Origin: Ostreococcus lucimarinus CCE9901
Lineage: Eukaryota > Chlorophyta > Mamiellophyceae > Mamiellales > Bathycoccaceae
Assembly (NCBI RefSeq): GCF_000092065.1
Contig: NC_009355.1
Span: 930,001 to 994,000 of the forward strand
Direction: 5' to 3'
DNA: 64,000 nt
The position numbers were made by a program, and so were the translations under genes. Of the stretch, positions 47,711 through 57,789 are shown piece by piece (the stretch's first letter is position 1; each line of letters begins with the position of its first letter). The notes under the pieces were generated by a model. That model had not been told where the DNA came from. It was given only the letters and a program-made list of their open reading frames with translations, and did no database searches.

Positions 47711-47952
47711 CTCGATTAGCGATAGCGTGTCACGATTAAGTTAGTTCGCTTTGGCGATTCACAACAACAAGTCTTCTACGGTTCTTCTAGGTCACCTTCG
47801 TCGTTCATTCGTTCGTTATCATAATCCTTAAACCTGCGCGCGCGAGAAAGCGCATGCTCGTTCCGTCAGTCATCGCGCGTGAAATCGTGGTCTCGACGTT
47901 CGTCGCAAACGTTCGCATTCGCATCAGTAAACTTGTTCCTCGTCACAGAATT

Positions 47953-48960
47953 TCAGTTGGAACTTGTGCATTTTGAAAACAAGAAGATTACATCTCGTGC
48001 GTCGCGCGTTGAGACATCACATCGAGTGTTCGCGCGACGTACCATGCCCTGCTGCGCGGCGAGTTGGCGGAGATACTCCACCTGCGCGCGTTGATCCGGC
48101 GGCAACACCGCGATTTGCTGGGGCGTCATCGCGAGCACTTGTCGCAACAGCGCCTGCTGTTGATCCATCGGTGGCTGCGCCACCGCCACGGGCGGCGCCG
48201 GTGGAGGTGGCACTACCGCGCGCACCGGCGGCGGCGGCGGCGGTGCCGTGCGCATTCGCGACGCCTGCTGCCCGACCAAATGCGGCGCCGGCGCCGGCGC
48301 CGGCGCCGCGGCCCCACTCGGCGGTTTCACCATCCCCAGCACCAACTGCGCCTGAAACAACGCCAGCGATAACTGCGGATTCTGTATCAACAGCGTCCTC
48401 GCCTGCGCGGGATCACTCTCCGTCATCTGTTTCATCTGCGACATGATCTCGTACATCTGCGTCGGCGTGAGATCCGCCACGCGTTTCGTCAACAAATCCA
48501 TCGCCGCTCCCGTCGCCGACGTCGCGCCCTCAAACGCGTGTCGCATCCCCATCTGATTCGCGTGTTTCGCCATCGCTTGCCCGACCGGCGCGTCCGCGCG
48601 CAGCCGTCCCGGCGCCGCCGCGTTCGCGTTCGCGTTCCCGTTCCCGCCGCCCGCGCCTCCCGCGCCGCCGCCCTCTCCCTTCATCGTCTCCGCGTGATCA
48701 ACGCGCAGTTGTCTCCCGTTGTACTCGCGTCCGTTCACGTTCCGCACCGCGCTCATCGCCGTGGCGTAATCATCGAATTCCACGAACCCGTATCCCTTCA
48801 GCTTCCCCGTGTCGCGATCGGCGACGAGCCTGAGCTCGCGCACCGGCCCGACCTCGCCGAACACGTCCCGCAGGCTCGTCTCCGTCGCGTCGTACGGGAT
48901 GTTCCCGATGAAGACGGTGCCCTCGGGCATCGCGTCGCTTTTTGACGCCCTCGACGTCAC
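47953..48960 (-). CDS. Cleavage stimulation factor subunit CstF-64
   Basis: mRNA 3'-end processing factor that binds the GU-rich downstream element. 335 residues: RRM at ~12-90 (VFIGNIPYDATE, GYGFVEF), a Gly/Asn/Ala linker, the hinge domain at ~160-215 (MYEIMSQMKQMTESDPAQARTLL) that binds CstF-77, a Pro/Ala region, and the C-terminal three-helix domain LLRQVLAMTPQQIAVLPPDQRAQVEYLRQL. The last ~25 residues after QQGM are not conserved; a GTACGT directly after the ATG of that Met could mark an intron. Start is 48960 or, with less 5' sequence, 48930 (MPEGTVFIG). Confidence 0.9.
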   Translation of the reverse strand: MTSRASKSDAMPEGTVFIGNIPYDATETSLRDVFGEVGPVRELRLVADRDTGKLKGYGFVEFDDYATAMSAVRNVNGREYNGRQLRVDHAETMKGEGGGAGGAGGGNGNANANAAAPGRLRADAPVGQAMAKHANQMGMRHAFEGATSATGAAMDLLTKRVADLTPTQMYEIMSQMKQMTESDPAQARTLLIQNPQLSLALFQAQLVLGMVKPPSGAAAPAPAPAPHLVGQQASRMRTAPPPPPPVRAVVPPPPAPPVAVAQPPMDQQQALLRQVLAMTPQQIAVLPPDQRAQVEYLRQLAAQQGMVRRANTRCDVSTRDARDVIFLFSKCTSSN

Positions 48961-48980
48961 CTCGCGACGCTCGCGTCGGC
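48961..48980. promoter_or_regulatory. Very short divergent gap between CstF-64 and secreted protein genes
   Basis: Only 20 bp lie between the two predicted start codons (50 bp if CstF-64 starts at 48930). Promoter elements must lie within the opposite gene's coding sequence. Confidence 0.4.
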
Positions 48981-50012
48981 ATGCGCGCGTCGTCGCGTCG
49001 CCGCGCGCGCGCGCCGACGGCGCGGCGGTTTTTCGCGCTCTTTTCGTCGCTCGCCGTCGCGGCGCGCGCGGCGCCGGACAGGGTCGGCTGCGACCGGAAG
49101 GTGTCCGGCGTCGACATCATGACGAAATCGAGGATAATGGACCGGACGCCGAGCGTCGGGTCGTTCGTGACCGCGAGCGCGCCGACGTACGGGCCGAACG
49201 ATCCGATAACGATCACGCTCACCGGTTTGGCGCGCGCGGCGTTCGCGCACGCGAGCGCGGGGACGGCGACCACCATTTCTGGATTCACCGCGAAGTCGTG
49301 CGGCGGGACGGCGCAGCAGTACGCGAACTCGGGCGCTTCGGGAACGAAGACGTTCACGTGGACGGCGCCCGCGGATCTCACGAGCGTGTCGAGCGTGGAT
49401 ATTTCGGCCGGGTACGCCGCCGGGCAAGGCGCGGTGACGAGACAGACGATCACGCTGACTCGAGCGCCGGGGGCGGCGTGCGCGACGAACCAACGCGTGT
49501 CGAGCGGCGCGTGCGTCGCGTGTCCGGCGGGATCGACGCGCGCCGCGGGCGATCCGGTGTACGGCGGCGATACGACGTGTACGGCGACTCTGTGCGCGAC
49601 GAATGAACGCGTATCGAACAACGCGTGCGTCGCGTGCGCCGGGTCGGCGACGAACGCCGCCGGCGACGACGCCACGCAATCGGATACGACGTGCGACGGC
49701 GCGGCGTGCGCGTCGAACCAACACGTCTCGTCCAGCAGCTGCACCGCGTGTCCCGCGGGCACGACGCGCGCCGCGGGCGATCCGGTGTACGGCGGCGATA
49801 CGACGTGTACGGCGACCGCGTGTGGGGCGAATGAACGCGTATCGAACAACGCGTGCGTCGCGTGCGCCGCGTACACCACCAACGCCGCCGGCGACCTCGC
49901 CAACGGCGGCGACACCGCCTGCGACGCCGCCTCGGCCGCGCCGGCCGGTCCAAAATTTATCGTATTCGCCCTCTTCACCGCCCTCGCGTGCGCGTGCGCG
50001 CGCGTCGCTTGA
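48981..50012 (+). CDS. Secreted Cys-rich repeat protein with reeler-like N-terminal domain, possible GPI anchor
   Basis: 343 residues from the Met at 48981. Signal peptide: basic start then FFALFSSLAVAARAAPD. Residues ~35-165 resemble a reeler-type beta sandwich (PNDPITITLTGLARAAFAHA, GFTAKSCGG, KTFTWTAPADL). Four to five ~38-residue repeats follow (C-x2-N-x-x-V-S-x3-C-x2-C...AGD...DTTC), like growth-factor-receptor/TNFR-type cysteine modules. Repeats alternate two types, and one pair is a near-exact 228-bp DNA duplication. The C-terminus (PKFIVFALFTALACACARVA) is a hydrophobic tail fitting a GPI signal. Cell-surface function likely. Confidence 0.7.
   Translation: MRASSRRRARAPTARRFFALFSSLAVAARAAPDRVGCDRKVSGVDIMTKSRIMDRTPSVGSFVTASAPTYGPNDPITITLTGLARAAFAHASAGTATTISGFTAKSCGGTAQQYANSGASGTKTFTWTAPADLTSVSSVDISAGYAAGQGAVTRQTITLTRAPGAACATNQRVSSGACVACPAGSTRAAGDPVYGGDTTCTATLCATNERVSNNACVACAGSATNAAGDDATQSDTTCDGAACASNQHVSSSSCTACPAGTTRAAGDPVYGGDTTCTATACGANERVSNNACVACAAYTTNAAGDLANGGDTACDAASAAPAGPKFIVFALFTALACACARVA
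49518..49945 (+). repeat. Tandem duplication within the Cys-rich repeat gene, period 228 bp
   Basis: The segment starting GATCCGGTGTACGGCGGCG at 49551 recurs at 49779, with over 40 identical bases and continued similarity on both sides. The period equals 76 codons, two protein repeats. Confidence 0.8.
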
Positions 50013-50159
50013 TTTCATTTCATTTCAATTCAATTCAATTTAATTTTTTTCGCCCTCTCGGTGCGGTGTGATTTACATTCTTCTTCGATTCCTTTGCCTT
50101 CATCGCGCGCCCGGCGCGACGCCGCACACGCCCGCGCGGCCGCGCGTCGCTCGACGCGA

Positions 50160-51740
50160 ATGACGGCGAACGGCGCGCGCGATGCGCCGTCGACGACGTC
50201 CTCGACGCCGCGCGCGAAGCGGAAACGCGCGCTCGAAGGCGCACCGAACGACGACGACGACGATGATGATGTCGACGCGAACGTCCGCGCGTGGCGCGCG
50301 ACGCGCGCGACGGACGACGACGACGACGAGGCGTCCGAAGAGATCTCAGCGACGGCGTTCGGCGCGGAGGACGACGAGGAGGCGCTGATCGAGGCGAGAC
50401 GGAAACGACGCGCGGAGATCATGGCGAAACACGGGGCGACGAGCGCGCGCGCGGCGACGGCGAACGCGGAGACGACGACGACGACGCGCGACGCGAGCGC
50501 GACGATGGCGACGAAGACGAAGACGGTGGTGCGGACATCGGCGACGACGGTCGCGGTCGGGGATATGTTCGGAGAGGATTCGGATGAAGACGCGTTGTAC
50601 TTGAATCCGACGGACGTCGGCGGCGACGCGAAGCGCGCGAAACGCGCGGGAGGGGCGGTGGATATGTCCAAAGGTTTGGCCGATAATTGGGACGATGCCG
50701 AGGGATACTACTGCGCGCGCATCGGCGAGGTGTTGGATGGGCGGTACACGATCACGGCGCACCTCGGTAAGGGGGTGTTTTCAAACGTCTTGCGCGCGGT
50801 GGACGAGTCAAAGACGGAGGGCGAGCCGAGTGAGGTGGCGATTAAAGTCATTCGGTGCAACGACTCCATGTACAAGGCGGCGCAGCTCGAGATTGACATA
50901 TTACAGAAACTCAGTGGAAGTGATCCCGAGAATAAGCGACACTGCGTGCGCTTCGTGCGGCACTTTGAGTATCGCGAGCACGTGTTCATGGTGTTCGAGT
51001 CGTTGGCGATGAATCTGCGCGAGGTGATTAAAAAGTTTGGCCGTAACGTCGGCATCAACATCAAAGCCGTGCAGGCGTACGCCACTCAGTTGTTCATCGC
51101 GCTGAGACACTTGAAGAACTGCGGCGTGGTGCACGCGGACATCAAGCCCGACAATGTTCTAGTCAACGAAAGCCACAACGTATTAAAGTTGTGCGATTTC
51201 GGCAGCGCGATGTTCGACGGCGACAACGAGTTGACGCCGTATTTGGTGTCGCGATTCTATCGCGCGCCGGAGGTGATTCTTGGACTGCCGTATTCGCATC
51301 CTATGGATTTGTGGTCAGTCGGATGCTGCTTGTACGAACTGTTCACCGGTAACATCTCGTTCCCGGGTCGCTCAAACAATCACATGCTAAAGCTCATGCT
51401 CGAACTCAAAGGGCCCGTACCGAAAAAGTTGCTTCGCCGCGCTTTGTTCAAGGATAATCACTACGATCCCATGGGGATATTCTCGGTCGTCGAGGAAGAT
51501 CCCGTGACGAAGAAGAGTATTCGCCGTCTCGTTCGCGACGCCAAACCGACAAAAGATTTATCGAAAATATTCACGCGCGACTCCGACATGAGCGACGGCG
51601 AGCGCAAAAAAGCGCTTCAGTTGGCCGACTTGCTCAATCAGATCTTCAATATCGATCCGGAGAAGCGCATCACGGTGCTCGACGCGCTGCAGCACCCGTT
51701 CATAGTTGAAAAAATATCATCCGCTTCCGATGGCAAATGA
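50160..51740 (+). CDS. PRP4K: PRP4 kinase homologue (PRPF4B)
   Basis: DYRK/CLK-related kinase that phosphorylates U4/U6.U5 snRNP proteins during spliceosome activation. 526 residues from the Met at 50160, with acidic, low-complexity first 170 residues. The PRP4K pre-kinase string DNWDDAEGYYCARIGEVLDGRY is present. The kinase (~195-515) has GKGVFSNV, VAIKVIR, VVHADIKPDNVLV (the HxD variant typical of PRP4K), LCDFGSAM and YLVSRFYRAPEVILGLPY. Start choice avoids an upstream Met at 50061 whose extension is not conserved. Confidence 0.93.
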   Translation: MTANGARDAPSTTSSTPRAKRKRALEGAPNDDDDDDDVDANVRAWRATRATDDDDDEASEEISATAFGAEDDEEALIEARRKRRAEIMAKHGATSARAATANAETTTTTRDASATMATKTKTVVRTSATTVAVGDMFGEDSDEDALYLNPTDVGGDAKRAKRAGGAVDMSKGLADNWDDAEGYYCARIGEVLDGRYTITAHLGKGVFSNVLRAVDESKTEGEPSEVAIKVIRCNDSMYKAAQLEIDILQKLSGSDPENKRHCVRFVRHFEYREHVFMVFESLAMNLREVIKKFGRNVGINIKAVQAYATQLFIALRHLKNCGVVHADIKPDNVLVNESHNVLKLCDFGSAMFDGDNELTPYLVSRFYRAPEVILGLPYSHPMDLWSVGCCLYELFTGNISFPGRSNNHMLKLMLELKGPVPKKLLRRALFKDNHYDPMGIFSVVEEDPVTKKSIRRLVRDAKPTKDLSKIFTRDSDMSDGERKKALQLADLLNQIFNIDPEKRITVLDALQHPFIVEKISSASDGK

Positions 51741-51839
51741 TAAATAGCGATTAGAACAGTGTAAAAACATCGGAACGACGCCGACGTCGCTTCGAAAAGC
51801 AATGTGTGTTTGTTCGTTAAAACGCGTTCTCTAAGTTTC

Positions 51840-53171
51840 TCAACGTCCGCCGGGCAACCCAGACCAGGCCCCCGCCTTCTTCTTTGGTTCTTCCTTCGGC
51901 TTCGCCGCTTCCTTCGGCTTTTCCGGCTCCGGCGCCTTGATGCCTTCAGCCATGGTTTCGTCAAAGTTGAGCATGGCGCTGCCCTTGAAGATTTTGTTAA
52001 ACGCGAGCGTGACCTTGAATCCACCATCCATGGTATCGGTGACGTCCTTTCTCAATCGATGGCTCAGGCAGGGGCCGATAACGCGGGCGATGTCTTCCAT
52101 CGTGACTTCAGTGCGACCTTCGAAGGCGACGAGAGCCTTGGCGGCGCGAGTGACTACGATGTCCCCGCGCAAACCGTCAACGTTGACCAAGGCGCAAACG
52201 CCAGAAATCTTCAACGCAAAATCACGATCCATGGTCACCGAAGGCAAGAGTTTTTGAGCGGCGACAATCTTCGCCTTCAACGCTTCGGTTTCTTCTCTAC
52301 ACTCCTCCGTGTAGCCCTTCGGATCGCGCTCGTACGCCAACTTGTTCATCACCAACTCCGTACGTTGATCCATGTCGAAGATTGTTCTGATGTTCACCGC
52401 CATCCCGAAACGATCGAGAAGCTGAGGACGAAGTTCACCCTCCTCCGGGTTGCCGCTACCGATCATGATAAACTTCGCCGGGTGGGTCAACGAGATGCCT
52501 TCGCGCTCCACAGTGTTCCAACCGCCCGCGGCGGAATCGAGGACGACGTCCACGAGCGAATCGTCCAACAAGTTCACCTCATCAATGTACAGCAAACCTC
52601 TGTTCGCTTTCGCCAACAAACCGGGATCGTACGCTTTCGTACCCTCGCTCAGCGCCTTTTCGATGTCGATGGTCCCACAAATGCGATCCTCCGTCGTCCC
52701 GAGCGGCACCTCCACCATCGGCACGCGCATCTTCGCCGTCTCCAACGTCTCGCCTCTCTGAAACGCCTCCCGCACGTCCGGTCCCATGAGCTCCGGATTC
52801 GTCGGCGACGAATTAAACGGGTCATTCTTCACCACGTCGATCTCCGGCAGCAACTGCACGAGCGAGCGCACCGACACGCTCTTCGCCGTGCCGCGGTCGC
52901 CCATGATGAGCACCCCGCCGATGGCGCTATCCACCACGTTCAGCGTCAGCGCCAGCTTCAGCTCCTCCTGCGCCACGATCTTCACGAACGGGAACGACGC
53001 CGACTCGCTCTTCGCCCGCGTCACCGTCGCTCGGCGCGCATCGCTCGCGCGCGCGCGCCCACCGACCGTCGTCGCCGCCGTCGCGCGCGCCCGCGTCTTA
53101 TCCGCAACCGCGCGCGTCGTTCGCGCGCGCGCGGCGCCGGGCGCGCGGCGCGGCGCGCTCGAGCACCGCAT
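51840..53171 (-). CDS. CHLI: Magnesium chelatase subunit ChlI, chloroplastic
   Basis: AAA+ motor subunit that drives Mg2+ insertion into protoporphyrin IX, first step of chlorophyll synthesis. 443 residues from the Met at 53171, whose first ~65 residues are Arg/Ala/Thr-rich, as in a plastid transit peptide. Walker A GDRGTAKS at ~90, the ChlI insert region [18 protein letters not shown], Walker [13 protein letters not shown], sensor [31 protein letters not shown]-type block and [14 protein letters not shown] are all in order. The C-terminal tail is Lys/Pro-rich and variable. Divergent from the histidine-biosynthesis gene. Confidence 0.95.
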   Translation of the reverse strand: MRCSSAPRRAPGAARARTTRAVADKTRARATAATTVGGRARASDARRATVTRAKSESASFPFVKIVAQEELKLALTLNVVDSAIGGVLIMGDRGTAKSVSVRSLVQLLPEIDVVKNDPFNSSPTNPELMGPDVREAFQRGETLETAKMRVPMVEVPLGTTEDRICGTIDIEKALSEGTKAYDPGLLAKANRGLLYIDEVNLLDDSLVDVVLDSAAGGWNTVEREGISLTHPAKFIMIGSGNPEEGELRPQLLDRFGMAVNIRTIFDMDQRTELVMNKLAYERDPKGYTEECREETEALKAKIVAAQKLLPSVTMDRDFALKISGVCALVNVDGLRGDIVVTRAAKALVAFEGRTEVTMEDIARVIGPCLSHRLRKDVTDTMDGGFKVTLAFNKIFKGSAMLNFDETMAEGIKAPEPEKPKEAAKPKEEPKKKAGAWSGLPGGR

Positions 53172-53427
53172 TCCGTGCGTTCGCGAGGTGCGCGCGCGTC
53201 CGTCGCGATCCGCGCGTCGCGATCGCGCGTGTGCGGCGCGCGCGCGACGCGCGATCGTCGCCGTCCGAGACGTCCGAGAAAACCAGCCCCGATCGCGATC
53301 GCGCGCGCCCGGGCGCCTGACTGTTTGCCCACACGACGACGTAGGTTTTGCGACGCCGACGCGTCCGAGACGGCCGAGACGACGCGCGGTGACGTCACAA
53401 CGCGACCGCACGACGCGCGCGACGCAC
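53172..53427. promoter_or_regulatory. Divergent intergenic region, ChlI/HisD
   Basis: 256 bp, GC-rich, shared promoter region. It contains CACACGACGACG and a GTGACGTCACA palindrome (CRE-like, about 53387-53400) that could bind bZIP factors. Confidence 0.4.
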
Positions 53428-54876
53428 ATGTCCGCGGCGCGCGCGCGCGCGGCGAACGCGCGAACGACGCGCGCGGCGCGCGGACGCGTCGCGGGCGCAC
53501 GCGCGGGCGCGCGCGGCGAGCGCGCGGGCGCGAGACGAAGGATCGCTCGACCGGCGGGGGCGACGGCGGCGACGACGGCGTTCGACATGCGGACGTACGT
53601 CGAGCGCGATCTCACCGCGGAAGAGCGCGTGGAGGTGATGCGTCGACCGCGGGTGGACTTTACGAGCATCCTGGACACGGTGAAGCCGATCGTGGAGGCG
53701 GTGGGAACGCGCGGGGACGCGGCGGTGCGCGAGTACACGAGCAAGTTCGACGGCGTCGATTTGGAAGCGGTGACGGTGCGCGTGGATGAATTGCCCGATC
53801 CCGTGCTGGATGATGATGTGAAGAAGGCGTTTGACGTGGCGTACGACAATATCGCGGCGTTTCACGCGGCGCAGGCGAAGAGCGGGGACGTGGACGTGAC
53901 GACGATGCCAGGGGTGCGCTGTCGACGCGTGTCGAGACCGATCGGAGCGGTCGGACTGTACGTCCCGGGCGGCACCGCGGTGTTACCGAGCACGGCGCTC
54001 ATGCTCGCGGTGCCGGCGAAGATTGCCGGGTGCGAACGCGTCGTGCTCGCGACGCCGCCGCGCAAGGATGGTTCCATCGTTCCGGAGGTGCTGTACGTGG
54101 CGAAAAAGGCGGGGGTGACGCACATTCTCAAGGCTGGCGGCGCGCAAGCGATCGCGGCGATGGGATTCGGCACGGAAACGTGCCCGAAGGTGGATAAGCT
54201 CTTCGGTCCGGGGAATCAGTTTGTGACGGCGGCGAAGATGTCGCTGCAAAACTCAGACGCGATGGTTTCCATCGACATGCCCGCGGGCCCGAGTGAGGTG
54301 CTCGTCATCGCGGATAAAGACGCCCCCGCCGCCCACGTCGCCGCCGATCTCTTGTCTCAAGCCGAGCACGGGCCGGACAGCCAGGTGGTTTTGGTGACGT
54401 TCCCGGACGTGGATTTGAAGGCTATCACGGACGCCGTGGCGGACCAAGCGAGCAAGCTCCCGCGCGCCGAAATCACCGCCAAGGCGCTCGGCCACTCCTA
54501 CGCCGTCGTCGTTGACGACATGGCGGCCGCGTGCGATTTTAGCAATCGATACGCTCCCGAGCACTTGATCGTAAACGTCGAAAATGCGGAATCATGGTTA
54601 CCGCAGTTAGACAACGCCGGTTCCATCTTCCTCGGGCGCTGGACCCCAGAATCCGTGGGCGATTACGCCAGCGGCACCAACCACGTTTTACCCACCTATG
54701 GCTACTCTCGCATGTACTCCGGCGTATCCTTGGACTCTTTCGTTAAGTACATGACGGTTCAAGAGCTCACCAAGGAAGGTTTAGACGCGCTCGGTCCTCA
54801 CGTCGCCAGGATGGCGGCGGTCGAAGGTTTGGACGCGCACAGATCCGCCGTGACTTTACGCTTAGGCATCGACTAG
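53428..54876 (+). CDS. HISD: Histidinol dehydrogenase, chloroplastic
   Basis: Last two oxidations of histidine synthesis (L-histidinol to histidine), Zn and NAD dependent. 482 residues from the Met at 53428, with a basic Ala/Arg-rich N-terminus (transit). Landmarks: [109 protein letters not shown] and the final RLGID. Length and order are those of plant HDH. Confidence 0.96.
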   Translation: MSAARARAANARTTRAARGRVAGARAGARGERAGARRRIARPAGATAATTAFDMRTYVERDLTAEERVEVMRRPRVDFTSILDTVKPIVEAVGTRGDAAVREYTSKFDGVDLEAVTVRVDELPDPVLDDDVKKAFDVAYDNIAAFHAAQAKSGDVDVTTMPGVRCRRVSRPIGAVGLYVPGGTAVLPSTALMLAVPAKIAGCERVVLATPPRKDGSIVPEVLYVAKKAGVTHILKAGGAQAIAAMGFGTETCPKVDKLFGPGNQFVTAAKMSLQNSDAMVSIDMPAGPSEVLVIADKDAPAAHVAADLLSQAEHGPDSQVVLVTFPDVDLKAITDAVADQASKLPRAEITAKALGHSYAVVVDDMAAACDFSNRYAPEHLIVNVENAESWLPQLDNAGSIFLGRWTPESVGDYASGTNHVLPTYGYSRMYSGVSLDSFVKYMTVQELTKEGLDALGPHVARMAAVEGLDAHRSAVTLRLGID

Positions 54877-55063
54877 CCCACTGTTGAATTTATATTCTTT
54901 TGCCTAAATTTGCGAACGACCGTTTGTCAACCATCGCCGACCGCCGTCCTCGCGCTTTTGCGCCGCCGCGTCGCGTTTGCTCGCCGGCGCCTCCTCCCAT
55001 CTTGTCGCTCAGGTCGCGCCACTCCTCCGCGCCCTCGAGCGCGTCGGACTCGCTCGAACGACG

Positions 55064-56242
55064 ATGAACGTCGACGAGGCCGAACGATGTTGCGACATCG
55101 CGCGCGCCGCGCTCGATAACGCGTCGTCCGAGGCCGATCTTGAAAAGGCGCTGAGGTTCATCTCCAAGGCACTTAAACTCGATTCCACGAGCGCGCGCGC
55201 GAACAAGCTCCGCGCCGACGTCGAGAGCAAACGCGTGAAAGGATTTAGTGGCAGCGCGTCCGCGAGCGCGAGCGAAAACGGGCGAAACGGCGAGGCGAAT
55301 GGGCGATCGGCGAGTCAGCCCGGGACGCAGCGTCGCGCGAGCGCGACGACTTCGGCGCCGAGCGGTGAAAAGAGCGCGAAGCGAGGGACGCCCGAGCAAG
55401 AGAAACTCATCGCGAATGTGAAAAAGGCCGGTGCGGATTATTATCGAGTGCTCGGGATCGAGCGCGGTGCGAGCGACGCGGACATAAAGAAGGCGTACAG
55501 AAAGTTGGCGTTGAAGCTGCACCCGGACAAGTGTCAAGCCGCGGGGGCTGAGGAGGTGTTTAAGACGGTGAGTAAAGCGTTCGCGTGCTTGAGCGATCCG
55601 AACAAACGTGCGGCGTTCGATCGATATGGGAGCGATGATCCACAGCAAGCAGGCTTCGGGCCGGGGATGCGTCGACGCGGGGGCGCGGGTGGCGCGCAAG
55701 GGTTCGGCTTCGACGACGATATCGATCCTGCGGACATTTTCAACATGTTCTTTAACGGAGGCATGCCGGGCGGTATGGGTGGGTTCGGCGGACCGGGGTT
55801 CAGAGTACACACGTTCGGGGGTGGGTTCCCGCGCCAGAGGCAGCACTCGGGCGGGGCGAGAGGTCCTCACGTGGACGATAGCGCGACCGTGATTCGCAAC
55901 ATACTGCATCTTCTGCCACTGTTGATTCCAATTCTGATGTGGCTATTGACGCCGGCAGAGGAGCACTTTTCCATGCATCGATCGAAAGAACATCCAGACT
56001 TGCTTCGCACGTCGCGCATGGAGTTGCCGTTTTACGTCAACAAACACATCTTTGAGCAAAAGTTCCCCAAGGGTGACCAGCAACGCTCGATGGAGCATCG
56101 AATCGAGAACGAAATCATCAATCGTTATCGTCGGCAGTGCGACTACGAGCGTCAGAGTTGGACGAGCAAGAGGCCACACTGCGAGCATTTGCGAGAGCTC
56201 CAAAAAAAGTATCCGGAGCTCAACGTGTTTTCGCCGTGGTGA
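55064..56242 (+). CDS. DnaJ homologue of the DNAJB12/B14 type (ER membrane)
   Basis: 392 residues from the Met at 55064 (MNVDEAERCCDIARAALD), where the family's N-terminal helical pair begins. J domain at ~122-192 (DYYRVLGIERGASDADIKKAYRKLALKLHPDKC) with intact HPD. A Gly-rich segment with PADIFNMFFNGG, then a membrane segment at ~278-296 (ILHLLPLLIPILMWLL), then the DUF1977 C-terminal domain. Relatives recruit HSP70 to the ER membrane for degradation of misfolded membrane proteins. The upstream Met at 54977 adds a non-conserved extension. Confidence 0.9.
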   Translation: MNVDEAERCCDIARAALDNASSEADLEKALRFISKALKLDSTSARANKLRADVESKRVKGFSGSASASASENGRNGEANGRSASQPGTQRRASATTSAPSGEKSAKRGTPEQEKLIANVKKAGADYYRVLGIERGASDADIKKAYRKLALKLHPDKCQAAGAEEVFKTVSKAFACLSDPNKRAAFDRYGSDDPQQAGFGPGMRRRGGAGGAQGFGFDDDIDPADIFNMFFNGGMPGGMGGFGGPGFRVHTFGGGFPRQRQHSGGARGPHVDDSATVIRNILHLLPLLIPILMWLLTPAEEHFSMHRSKEHPDLLRTSRMELPFYVNKHIFEQKFPKGDQQRSMEHRIENEIINRYRRQCDYERQSWTSKRPHCEHLRELQKKYPELNVFSPW

Positions 56243-56339
56243 TGAGCGACACTACAATCCTCCTTAGGTCTTTACTAAATACACATCTTAGTAGTTGAGT
56301 TGAAGAAACGTTTACATTCGTAACAACGCGGCTAATGGG

Positions 56340-57515
56340 TCAAGTTGGTAGACGCGCGAGCGCGAAGAGCGTAAACAAACGCGTGAAAAGAAGCAACACT
56401 ACGGACGCGAGCGCGAAGCACACGGCGAGAACCCAGTACTGAACGTGCATTCTGTGGCCAGCAAATTTGCCTTTAAATATGACGTCGTACGTACCGCTTG
56501 CGAATCCTCGCAGCGCGGCCATCGTCGCCGTGCCCGTCGTGGCGAGCACCAATCGACGGTTTTCGCGAGTCTCCGTCGCCGCCTGGAACAACTCTTTCCA
56601 AGTCCCGAAGAGCGCGGGAGAGTGAATCTCTCCGTCTGTGTGCGCATTGTGGACTCCGTTTGAGCGCGGTGGTGTCTGCGCCACCGGGGTGAAGCGCGAA
56701 GCCAGTGGACTTGTCGGCGAATCGTCTCGCTTTGACGCCGCGTACGAGCCCCCGCGAAGCATCTCATCGGGGTGCATCGCCATTTCCATCGACGCGACGA
56801 CGTACGTGCGAACGCTCGTTTCCACCATAGCGTGCATCATCTCTAAGAATACCGCCTTGTTGGCTGGATTTCGAACCGCCTCAAACATATCGGCGTACAT
56901 GTTATCGTCGCCCATCGTGCGCACGTACGTCGTCATCGCCGCGTCCACAAGCTCTCGACCGAAGTCTACGACTAAATTTTTGTTCTTCGACTTCTCCAAG
57001 AACGCCACCGCGCGATCCGCCGCGCTCGGACGCTCAACCGCCTCGCCGTCGCCAGCGTCGTCGAACCCGGCGATCGCTCGCAGCACCTCCGCGTTATCCT
57101 TCGCCACGCTCACCATCGCGCCGAGCAAGCTCTTGCTCGTTTCACCCACAAAGTCGCTCACCGCGCGCAACCGTTTCGGTTCGAGCAGCGCGTCGACGAT
57201 GGATTCCATCAACGTATCGCTCTCCGCCGCGTCGCCGCCGCTCGAGCTCGCCCCCGCGCTCGTTCGTTTCGTCACCATCCTCGCTCCCGCGCTCGCCCCG
57301 ACCGCCGCTCCGTGCGCCACCGCCGTCGCCACGCGCGCCACCGCCGCGGTCACCTCGGGCGCCTCCATCAGCGCGCACGCTCGCGCCAACGACGCCGGCG
57401 GCGCCGCGTCCCCGTCCCCGTCCACCACGTAATCCTTCACGTCCGCGCTCACCCTCTGCAGTATCTCCCCCAGCGCGACCGCCGCCGCGCAGTACGACAT
57501 CGTCGCTCGCACCAT
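56340..57515 (-). CDS. PHLOEM PROTEIN 2-LIKE A10-type membrane protein
   Basis: 391 residues. A helical body includes FLEKSKNKNLVVDFGRELVDAAMTTYVRTMGDDN, FEAVRNPANKAVFLEMM and a Thr/Leu-rich block RENRRLVLATTGTATMAALRGF, which matches the order of the plant protein annotated PP2-A10 (variants of NRRFVLDVTGRVTFETVRSF). One membrane segment at the C-terminus (WVLAVCFALASVVLLLFTRLF). Despite its name it has no lectin domain that I can see. Function unknown; the match is by eye and moderate. Confidence 0.58.
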   Translation of the reverse strand: MVRATMSYCAAAVALGEILQRVSADVKDYVVDGDGDAAPPASLARACALMEAPEVTAAVARVATAVAHGAAVGASAGARMVTKRTSAGASSSGGDAAESDTLMESIVDALLEPKRLRAVSDFVGETSKSLLGAMVSVAKDNAEVLRAIAGFDDAGDGEAVERPSAADRAVAFLEKSKNKNLVVDFGRELVDAAMTTYVRTMGDDNMYADMFEAVRNPANKAVFLEMMHAMVETSVRTYVVASMEMAMHPDEMLRGGSYAASKRDDSPTSPLASRFTPVAQTPPRSNGVHNAHTDGEIHSPALFGTWKELFQAATETRENRRLVLATTGTATMAALRGFASGTYDVIFKGKFAGHRMHVQYWVLAVCFALASVVLLLFTRLFTLFALARLPT

Positions 57516-57789
57516 TCGTTGGTACGACTCCGTCGTTCGCGCGTGTTCGTACGCTAGCGTCGTCGAAACGTTTCCATTCCGTCAGTCGATGCGCGCGTCG
57601 ATTGTTCGCGCATTCGTCGCCCTCGCGCGTCGCTCGCGCGCGCGTCGCGCGCGTCGCGCGTCGCGCGCACCGTAAAATCCAAGCGCGAGCGCGCCCGCGG
57701 CGCACGCCGCCCGTCGCGCGACGCTCGGCATCGCGACGCGTCGCACACTGCGACGCGCGGCGATTCGCGACGCCTCGGCGCGCGTTTCG
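57516..57789. promoter_or_regulatory. Divergent intergenic region, PP2-A10-like/LYR protein
   Basis: 274 bp of CGCG-rich DNA. Nothing specific recognised apart from its position between two divergent starts. Confidence 0.3.

Noticed and set aside
52786-53427. Extension of histidinol dehydrogenase upstream of 53428
   Set aside because: It is antisense to ChlI coding sequence and not family-like.
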